Positions 42,557 to 49,000 of a stretch of 51,494 nucleotides of DNA are shown one piece after another. Below the pieces are notes generated by a model. The model had not been told where the DNA came from. It ran no database searches and worked only from the letters and a program-made list of their open reading frames with translations. Within the stretch, counting starts at the first letter, position 1, and every line of letters starts with the position of its first letter. The position numbers were made by a program, and so were the translations under genes. The stretch comes from Seonamhaeicola sediminis. Its GTDB lineage: Bacteria; Bacteroidota; Bacteroidia; Flavobacteriales; Flavobacteriaceae. Location: contig NZ_SMZJ02000013.1 of assembly GCF_004358095.2 (NCBI RefSeq), positions 1 through 51,494 on the forward strand. Reading direction: 5' to 3'.

Positions 42557-42637
42557 GTAACGTTAACATAACCCTTTTATTACTGTACTTTAATCTCTAG
42601 ATAACACGGTATTTACATAATGTGCATTTCTTTGCAG
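42557..42637 (+). promoter_or_regulatory. 11-bp-phased TAAC array and TTCTTTGCAG promoter (candidate PhoB-type)
   Basis: TAAC at 42558 and 42569, TTAC at 42580, TAAT at 42591, TAAC at 42602: five units at exact 11-bp steps. TTCTTTGCAG begins at 42628, again exactly 26 bp after the start of the last unit, as at 41908-41988. It drives the lipoprotein and probably the TonB receptor. Confidence 0.7.
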
Positions 42638-42675
42638 CATAAAATTGAAAAAAGAATTATCTAAAATTTAATACA

Positions 42676-44010
42676 ATGAAAAAAATATTTTTAACACTTT
42701 TAGTTGCATCTACTTTAGTATTTACAGGATGTTTTAAAGATGATGACACACCTATTATAATAGAAGAAATTACTATTATAAATGAAGGAGGAGGAAACAC
42801 TCCAACAGGCACACCTGTGGTTGTAAAAGCAGGAGGTATTGCCTTAGATGAAACTTGGACAAGTGATAATATTTACGAATTAGACAGAAGAGTTGTAGTA
42901 CAAGATGGTGTTACTTTAACCATAGAGGCTGGTACTATAATTAAAGGTAGAGCTGGAACTGGATCTTTAGCATCTGCATTGATTGTTGCAAGAGGCGGAA
43001 AAATAAATGCTGTTGGTACAGCGGCAGCTCCAATTATTTTCACTTCTACAAGTGATAATATTGATGCTGGAGAAACTGCAGGTACTAACCTAAACCAAGA
43101 TAACAGAGGTCTTTGGGGCGGTTTAATCATTCTTGGTAATGCGCCTTGTTCTTTAAAAGGAGATTTAGAAGAAGCTCAAATAGAAGGAATACCTGCTGAT
43201 GACACTTTCGGTTTATATGGAGGTAACGATGCTGCTGATAATTCTGGTAGATTAGAATATGTTTCTATTCGTCATGGAGGTGCTTTAATTGGTGAAGGTA
43301 ACGAAATCAATGGTTTAACACTGGGTGGAGTTGGTTCTGGCACCGTTATAAACAACGTTGAAGTTGTTGCCAACGTAGATGATGGTATCGAGTTTTTTGG
43401 TGGAACTGTTAATGCTTCTAACTTATTAGTTTGGGCACAAGGAGATGATGCTATCGATATCGATCAAGCTTACTCTGGTACCATTGATAACGCTGTGGTT
43501 GTTTTAGGCTCAGCTTCAGACCATGCTTTTGAAATTGATGGTCCAGAAGGAAGTACTCCAAACGGAAGTGAAGGTTCATTTACATTAACTAATGCTACTA
43601 TTATTGGTAATGCCGACACAAGTAACGGTGAGTATGCTGACTACAGAAGTAAAGCAAGAGGTACTACTACCAATATTTTTGCCAAAGGTTTTCCAGCAGG
43701 TAAAGATGTAGAGTTAGATAATAATGGTGTATCTCAAAACTTCCTTGATGGATTAATAACTTTTGCTAACTGGCAAATTGTAGGTTTTGATAACAGCATT
43801 TTTGTTGAAAAAGTAGGTTGTGCTCAAAACTGTGATGATACAGATGAAGGTAATGATATTGATGAAGAGAAAATTATCTTAAACCCAGACTTTACTACAA
43901 GAGCAGCAGCATGGGCTACTCAAGTAAACGACGGTGCACAAACTGTGGGTGCAAATACCACAAACCTTAGCTGGACATATGCTAATGCCGCTGGAGGTTT
44001 AGGCTTCTAA
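42676..44010 (+). CDS. Surface/periplasmic lipoprotein with parallel beta-helix-like repeats
   Basis: 444 residues. Lipobox with Cys19 (LVFTGC), an acidic head (FKDDD), then repeats of short strands broken by turns such as GVTLTIEAGTIIKG, RLEYVSIRHGG and NNVEVVANVDDGIEFFGGTVN, typical of right-handed beta-helix folds. The strongly acidic, Gly/Asn-rich character suits an extracellular lipoprotein. It sits directly before a TonB receptor and under the phased-repeat promoter, so it may be the receptor's surface partner, in the place SusD takes beside SusC. It is not SusD-like in sequence. Confidence 0.8.
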   Translation: MKKIFLTLLVASTLVFTGCFKDDDTPIIIEEITIINEGGGNTPTGTPVVVKAGGIALDETWTSDNIYELDRRVVVQDGVTLTIEAGTIIKGRAGTGSLASALIVARGGKINAVGTAAAPIIFTSTSDNIDAGETAGTNLNQDNRGLWGGLIILGNAPCSLKGDLEEAQIEGIPADDTFGLYGGNDAADNSGRLEYVSIRHGGALIGEGNEINGLTLGGVGSGTVINNVEVVANVDDGIEFFGGTVNASNLLVWAQGDDAIDIDQAYSGTIDNAVVVLGSASDHAFEIDGPEGSTPNGSEGSFTLTNATIIGNADTSNGEYADYRSKARGTTTNIFAKGFPAGKDVELDNNGVSQNFLDGLITFANWQIVGFDNSIFVEKVGCAQNCDDTDEGNDIDEEKIILNPDFTTRAAAWATQVNDGAQTVGANTTNLSWTYANAAGGLGF

Positions 44011-44040
44011 TTCAAACAAAAAGAATTTCAATTCAAAAAA

Positions 44041-44071
44041 GTACTTCTGCCTTTTTATTTGGCAGAAGTAC
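44041..44071 (+). other. Intercistronic hairpin between lipoprotein and TonB receptor
   Basis: GTACTTCTGCC (44041-44051) and GGCAGAAGTAC (44061-44071) form a perfect 11-bp stem with a 9-nt loop. No U-run follows, so partial attenuation or mRNA stabilisation/processing is more likely than full termination. Confidence 0.6.
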
Positions 44072-44084
44072 ATAAATAATTTAT

Positions 44085-46919
44085 ATGAAAAATATTTATG
44101 TACTTCTCTTACTATTATTTGGTTCTGTTTTAGCAGCGTCCTCTCAAACTGGAACCCTTGCTGGAAATATCCTTGATGGCGAGTACAACAACGAGCCCAT
44201 GGCCTTTGCCAACGTAATAGTAAAAGGAACAACTATTGGTACAACATCAGATTTTGATGGAAAGTACCAATTAGATTTAGATGCTGGTACTTACACCATT
44301 ATTTTCTCATTTGTAGGTTATCAAACCAAAGAAATTAGTGGGGTAGTTATAAAAAATGGTCAGGTTATAGATTTAGATGTTACCTTAACATCAAACTCAT
44401 TAGATGAAGTTGTTATTACAACCAGCATTAAACGAAACACTGAAAGTGCTGTACTAGACATTCAAAAGAAGTCTGCTACACTTTTAGATGGGTTATCTGC
44501 TCAAAGCATAAAGTCCAGTGGAGCCAGTAATTTAGCTAGTGCTGTAAAAAGCGTTCCCGGAGTTTCTGTTGTTGGTGGCAAATATGTGTACGTTAGAGGT
44601 TTAGGAGACCGCTATACAAAATCTACCTTAAACGGTGTGGATATTCCAGGTTTAGACCCTGATAGAAATACCATACAGATGGATATTTTCCCTACTAATA
44701 TTTTAGATAATATTATAGTGGTAAAATCGGCAGCAGCTGAGTATCCAGCAGATTTTACGGGAGGTGTTGTAGATATTGTTACTAAAGATTTTCCAACAAA
44801 ATTTGAGGCTTCAATTTCCCTAGGAACGGGCTACAACCCCGATATGCATTTTAATGATAACTTTCTTATTGGAACTGGAAGCGATACTGATTTTTGGGGA
44901 TATGATGATGGTACCAGAAACTTACAAATAAATAGATATCAGCCTGTACCTGGAAGATTTGAAAACCGTGGACTTTTAACCTCTTTAACCGGACGTTTTG
45001 ATGGCGAGCTAAGAGCTAAACAGCAAACAAGTAATCCTAATTTTGATTTCGGATTTACGCTAGGTAATCAATTTGAAGTTGGCGATGATAAGTTTGGTTA
45101 TCAAGCTTCATTCTCCTACAAAAACTCAACGACTTTTTACGAAAACCGCGTTGATGGCGCGTTCTCTATAGATGCTAATAATCCGTCTAATACAGAACTT
45201 GTAATAGACAGAATTTCTGAAGGTAGTGAAGGTATTAATAACATATTGCTTAACGGTCTTGTTGGTTTAACCTATAAAAGCCAAAAATCAAAATACAAGG
45301 TTAATGTTTTACACATTCAAAATGGTGAGTCTGCAGGTGGCTTCTTTGACCAACTTATAGCTCAAGGAGGTTCTGGTTCTGGTTCTGGTTTTGAGCCCTT
45401 AACAAAAGATGCTATTACCTATACCGAACGTTCTGTTTCTAATATTTTAGTAAGTGGAAATCATTCTTTTGGAGCTCAAAACGACTGGGATTTTGATTGG
45501 AAATTTTCGCCAACATTTGCTAAAGTTTATGATAAAGACCACAGAGTAACGCCTTTACAAGAGGCTGATAACGGTGAGTTTTTTATATCACCTTCGGCTG
45601 CAACCTTCCCTATTCGTATTTGGAGATGGTTACAAGAAGAAAACTGGGCATCTAAGTTTGATTTTAGTAAAAAGTATGAATTAGGAGGCAGGCCTGCAAA
45701 AGTTAAATTTGGTGGTGGTTATACCTATAAGTTTAGAGACTTTAGTATAGACGATTATACCTTTAACAATAATGGTGCAGAAGTAGTAGATGGTAACCCA
45801 AACAATTTACTTGCACCAGAAAATATTTGGAGTAGAGATAATAGTGTTAATGGTACATTCTTAATTTCTGGAGATATTTTTAACCCAGGTGATGCCTATG
45901 AAGGCGAACAAAATATTGCAGCCACTTATATCTCAAACGAGTTTAATGTTAGCGAAAAACTAAAAGCTATTTTAGGGTTGCGTGCAGAGGTATTCACATC
46001 CTACTATACAGGAAGAAACAATACAACAGGAGATGATTTTCTGAGATTTAAAGTTCTTGATCAGCATGATTTATTTCCATCAGCCAACCTTATTTATGCT
46101 ATAGGAGAAGAATCAAACATAAGAACATCTTACTACAAAACAACCGCACGTCCTTCGTTTAAAGAAGCATCGTTTGTACAGATATTTGACCCTATTACAG
46201 ATAGATTGTTTATTGGAAACATTAACTTGAATCCTACCTATGTTGATAATTTCGATTTAAGGTTTGAGCGCTTTGGTGAAGCAGGACAAATGTTTGCTAT
46301 TAGTGGTTTTTATAAAAAGTTTGAAGACCCAATTGAAAAATCTTTCTTCGCATCAGCGCCTACACAACTTACAGTAGCTAACTTAGGAAGTGCTGATGTG
46401 TACGGTGCAGAAATTGAGTTTAGACAAAATCTTGGTTTCATTACTGATGGCTTAAGAAACCTAAAGTTCTCATTAAATGCCTCTGTAACAGAGTCTGAGT
46501 TAACCATGTCTGAAGGAGAGTTTTTCTCAAGATCTCAAAATGCCAGAACGGGAGAAACTATAGAAAGAAAACGTAACCTACAAGGACAATCGCCTTTCTT
46601 AATCAATACAAGCTTAAACTACACAAATTCTGACCTTGGATTACAAACAGGTTTATTCTTTAACATGCAAGGTAAAACTTTGGAAGTTGTTGGTTTAGGT
46701 GGTGTTCCAGATGTATTTACCTTACCTTTTGAAAGTTTAAACTTTACATTAAACAAGGCTTTTGGAGAAAACAAAAAATCTTCAATAGATATTAAAATAT
46801 CAAATATTTTGGGTGCCGAGGTAGAAAGTGTTTATCAATCCTTTCAAGCAGAGGATAGAATTTTTTCTTTAAGACAACCTGGAACAGAATTCTCTATAGG
46901 TTACTCTTATAAGTTCTAA
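44085..46919 (+). CDS. TonB-dependent receptor with CarboxypepD_reg-like domain (phosphate locus)
   Basis: 944 residues. Signal peptide at about 1-20, CarboxypepD_reg-like domain at about 23-105, plug at about 125-235 (SVVGGKYVYVRGLGDRYTKSTLNGV and TGGVVDIVTKDF), then a large beta-barrel ending in a terminal Phe (FSIGYSYKF). The position between phased-repeat promoters, a surface lipoprotein, a phosphate-porin-like gene and a PiT transporter suggests a phosphate or organophosphate substrate. Sequence alone does not show the substrate. Confidence 0.92.
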   Translation: MKNIYVLLLLLFGSVLAASSQTGTLAGNILDGEYNNEPMAFANVIVKGTTIGTTSDFDGKYQLDLDAGTYTIIFSFVGYQTKEISGVVIKNGQVIDLDVTLTSNSLDEVVITTSIKRNTESAVLDIQKKSATLLDGLSAQSIKSSGASNLASAVKSVPGVSVVGGKYVYVRGLGDRYTKSTLNGVDIPGLDPDRNTIQMDIFPTNILDNIIVVKSAAAEYPADFTGGVVDIVTKDFPTKFEASISLGTGYNPDMHFNDNFLIGTGSDTDFWGYDDGTRNLQINRYQPVPGRFENRGLLTSLTGRFDGELRAKQQTSNPNFDFGFTLGNQFEVGDDKFGYQASFSYKNSTTFYENRVDGAFSIDANNPSNTELVIDRISEGSEGINNILLNGLVGLTYKSQKSKYKVNVLHIQNGESAGGFFDQLIAQGGSGSGSGFEPLTKDAITYTERSVSNILVSGNHSFGAQNDWDFDWKFSPTFAKVYDKDHRVTPLQEADNGEFFISPSAATFPIRIWRWLQEENWASKFDFSKKYELGGRPAKVKFGGGYTYKFRDFSIDDYTFNNNGAEVVDGNPNNLLAPENIWSRDNSVNGTFLISGDIFNPGDAYEGEQNIAATYISNEFNVSEKLKAILGLRAEVFTSYYTGRNNTTGDDFLRFKVLDQHDLFPSANLIYAIGEESNIRTSYYKTTARPSFKEASFVQIFDPITDRLFIGNINLNPTYVDNFDLRFERFGEAGQMFAISGFYKKFEDPIEKSFFASAPTQLTVANLGSADVYGAEIEFRQNLGFITDGLRNLKFSLNASVTESELTMSEGEFFSRSQNARTGETIERKRNLQGQSPFLINTSLNYTNSDLGLQTGLFFNMQGKTLEVVGLGGVPDVFTLPFESLNFTLNKAFGENKKSSIDIKISNILGAEVESVYQSFQAEDRIFSLRQPGTEFSIGYSYKF

Positions 46920-46937
46920 TACTACTAAATTTTAGAT

Positions 46938-46971
46938 AACAAAAAAGCTCCCATTTGGGAGCTTTTTTGTT
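46938..46971. terminator. Strong bidirectional terminator
   Basis: A 15-bp stem (AACAAAAAAGCTCCC and its complement) with loop ATTT and A/T tracts on both sides. It separates the TonB receptor from the opposing small secreted-protein gene. Confidence 0.9.
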
Positions 46972-46988
46972 ATTAAATAAATTTTTAG

Positions 46989-47336
46989 CTATATGGTGTT
47001 CTCTTTATTAGCTTTAGTGACTTTGGTCATTTTAGAATCTACATAATCAACCTCATTGGCTTCACCGTCAACCCAAAACGTCCATTTTCCAACTTTCTTA
47101 CCATTGTCATAGTTTCCTACTGCTAACTTATTTCCTTCCTTATCAAAACTAGTCCAAGTACCATGTAATTTACCTGCTTTATTAAAAGTGCCTTGTTGCT
47201 GAATAGCGCCATCGGCATAAAAATAAGTAGTTTCTATAAGGTCACCTTTTTGCTCATGTGTAACGTTTTTATTTTCTTGAGCAAAAGCCATTAATCCTAT
47301 AAATAAAATTGCGAGTGTTAAGATATATTTTTTCAT
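46989..47336 (-). CDS. Secreted MORN-like/YwqK-like repeat protein
   Basis: 115 residues. Signal peptide ends MAFAQE at about 19-20. The mature part holds short repeats of the type GxxxxxGTFNKAGKLHGTW, then GNKLAVGNYDNGKKVGKWTFW, as in MORN and YwqK-family proteins. These are structural repeats found in many Bacteroidetes secreted proteins; no enzymatic motif is visible. It is divergent from the porin gene. Its promoter (TATATTTG on the minus strand, 47371-47364) abuts a phased TAAC array. Confidence 0.75.
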   Translation of the reverse strand: MKKYILTLAILFIGLMAFAQENKNVTHEQKGDLIETTYFYADGAIQQQGTFNKAGKLHGTWTSFDKEGNKLAVGNYDNGKKVGKWTFWVDGEANEVDYVDSKMTKVTKANKENTI

Positions 47337-47363
47337 AACTGTGGGGTTTTAGTAATTATATAT

Positions 47364-47417
47364 CAAATATACAAATTGCTTAACCTTAAAACAACACTAC
47401 CTTAACATTAACTTAAC
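47364..47417. promoter_or_regulatory. Phased TAAC array beside a minus-strand -7 box
   Basis: TAAC at 47381, CAAC at 47392, TAAC at 47403 and 47414 again step by 11 bp. On the minus strand a TATATTTG -7 box (47371-47364) lies right next to it, before the small secreted-protein gene. The repeats are oriented opposite to that gene, so which transcript they serve is open. Confidence 0.5.
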
Positions 47418-47537
47418 ACTAAAAATGTAATAACTTGATTTTTAATTACTTATAACTATAAAAAACCTAAAAACTTAACATTGGAAATATTAATAATTAA
47501 TTAATATTCACGTTACGTTAAGATTAACTGCAACCTT

Positions 47538-47545
47538 GATATTTG
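47538..47545 (+). promoter_or_regulatory. -7-like box of the candidate small RNA
   Basis: GATATTTG (one mismatch to TAnnTTTG) followed by CC. A TAAC at 47525 and TTAC/TTAA steps at 47513 and 47524 lie just upstream, weaker than the other arrays. Confidence 0.4.
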
Positions 47546-47548
47546 CCA

Positions 47549-47654
47549 TGTCTATTATAGACACCTATCGGTATTTCATATAATTTATTAGTTTTTGTCG
47601 ACTACATTATCATGATTTCTGATGAGGCTGCCTTTTTAAAGGCAGTCTTTTTTC
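47549..47654 (+). ncRNA. Candidate small RNA in the phosphate locus
   Basis: About 105 nt between a -7-like box and a strong terminator, with no credible ORF. The 5-prime end forms TGTCTA-TTA-TAGACA (47549-47563). The 3-prime end is an intrinsic terminator whose stem around GGCTGCC/GGCAGTC (about 47625-47648) ends in seven T. The terminator works only on the plus strand. The nearest plus-strand gene upstream already ends in its own terminator at 46938-46971, so a separate transcript is the simplest reading. Exact start is uncertain. Confidence 0.5.
47625..47653 (+). terminator. Orphan intrinsic terminator
   Basis: A stem of about 10 bp (GGCTGCCTTT with AAAGGCAGTC, one G-U) and a T7 tail, lying in an intergenic region with no plus-strand gene before it. 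See the candidate small RNA. Confidence 0.85.
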
Positions 47655-47662
47655 TTTATAAC

Positions 47663-47710
47663 TTAATCATTTGGAAACATTAAGTTAACATTGGTTTATG
47701 TTCTTTGCAG
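47663..47710 (+). promoter_or_regulatory. Phased repeat promoter of the porin-pit unit
   Basis: TAAT at 47664, AAAC at 47675 and TAAC at 47686 step by 11 bp. TTCTTTGCAG starts at 47701, which is 26 bp after 47675 and 15 bp after 47686. It keeps the same phase as the two upstream promoters, though units are fewer and less exact. Confidence 0.6.
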
Positions 47711-47732
47711 CGACAAAAAACTAATAAATACA

Positions 47733-48962
47733 ATGAAACTTAAAATTACGCTTGTAGCAGTTGCTTTATTTGCTATTACCTTTACATTTGGTCAAGAAAT
47801 TAGTGATACTTCTTTCGGAAAAGGTCTCATAAACTTTACAGCTAAAGACAGTTCTTTTAGCATAAAATTCGCGCCTAGATTTCAAATGCGCTATATCTCC
47901 TCTTGGGACCATGATGGCGATCAATATGGTTCTCCAGAGCATAATTTTATCATAAGACGAGCTCGATTGAAATTTGATGGTTTTGCTTATAGTCCTAAAT
48001 TAAAATACAAAATAGAGTTGGGGCTTTCTAATAGAGACCTTTCAGGTGGAAATCAATTTACTCGTAACACCCCTCGATATATCTTAGATGCTGTATTAAT
48101 GTGGCATTTTGCAAAAAATTGGGAATTATGGGCGGGACAGACTAAATTACCTGGAAACGTAGAACGTGTTATATCTTCAGGTGACCTTCAATTGGTAGAT
48201 CGATCTTTACTTAATAGTCGTTTTACTTTAGATCGGGATATAGGACTTCAACTACGTCATAAGTTTTATTTAGGTAGTGATTTTTTAGTTCGTGAAAAAT
48301 TGGCTCTTTCGCAAGGTGAAGGTAGAAACGTAACCGAAGGTAATGAAGGAGGTTTGCAATATACGGCACGTTTGGAATTATTACCATTCGGGGCATTTCA
48401 ATCTAAAGGTGATTATAAGGGATCTGACTTAAAAAGAGAAGAAAAGCCAAAATTATCATTAACATTTACGTATAACTTTAACGAAAATGCCGTTAGAGAA
48501 AGAGGGTTTGCTGGAAATTATATGTTTAATAATGATGGTAACTCCTTATACGAAACAGACCAAACTACCATTTTCGCAGATGCGATGTTCAAATATAATG
48601 GGTTCTCATTTATGGGAGAATATGCAAAAAGAACAGCAGACCAAGAAGTAGCTACAAACACAGATGGAACTTTAGCAACTGATGAAGATGGAAACCCAAC
48701 TGGAGATATTGTCTTAACAGGTAATGCTTTGAACTTACAAGCAGGATATTTATTTAAAAACAATATTGAAATAGCAGCTAGATATACGGGTTTAGATTAT
48801 GAAGCCGTTACAAATGCGCTTCCGGTAAAACAGTATACTTTAGGTTTAAATAAGTTCATACACGGACACAAGCTAAAAGTGCAGAGTGATATCAGTTACA
48901 CATCTGTAGATGGAAACGACGATAATATTAGGTTTAGATTAGGATTTGATTTCCATTTCTAA
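47733..48962 (+). CDS. Phosphate-selective porin-like outer-membrane protein (OprO/OprP family)
   Basis: About 409 residues from the ATG at 47733. A longer frame to 47691 would place the promoter element inside the coding region and spoil the signal peptide, so it is rejected. The signal peptide ends FTFGQE. The mature part is a 16-strand-type barrel with family features such as KFAPRFQMRYISSWDHDGD, FIIRRARLKFDGFAYSPKLKYK and LWAGQTKLPGNVERVISSGDLQLVDR. It ends in aromatic FDFHF. It is 38 bp before the PiT transporter gene, a natural outer/inner membrane pair for phosphate. Confidence 0.88.
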   Translation: MKLKITLVAVALFAITFTFGQEISDTSFGKGLINFTAKDSSFSIKFAPRFQMRYISSWDHDGDQYGSPEHNFIIRRARLKFDGFAYSPKLKYKIELGLSNRDLSGGNQFTRNTPRYILDAVLMWHFAKNWELWAGQTKLPGNVERVISSGDLQLVDRSLLNSRFTLDRDIGLQLRHKFYLGSDFLVREKLALSQGEGRNVTEGNEGGLQYTARLELLPFGAFQSKGDYKGSDLKREEKPKLSLTFTYNFNENAVRERGFAGNYMFNNDGNSLYETDQTTIFADAMFKYNGFSFMGEYAKRTADQEVATNTDGTLATDEDGNPTGDIVLTGNALNLQAGYLFKNNIEIAARYTGLDYEAVTNALPVKQYTLGLNKFIHGHKLKVQSDISYTSVDGNDDNIRFRLGFDFHF

Positions 48963-49000
48963 AAAATAACGATAACATAACAATATAATCAAGAATAGTC

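Noticed and set aside
47476-47528. Fifth full 11-bp array before the candidate small RNA
   Set aside because: Only TAAC 47476, TAAT 47498 and TAAC 47525 are seen and they are not all in one phase; not better than chance in this AT-rich gap.
47548-47583. Small ORF of 11 codons (MSIIDTYRYFI) inside the candidate small RNA
   Set aside because: Its ATG lies at or before the expected transcript start and overlaps the 5-prime hairpin; the length is within chance.
47691-47732. Longer N-terminus for the porin
   Set aside because: It would contain the TTCTTTGCAG promoter element and put a polar stretch before a perfect signal peptide that starts at 47733.
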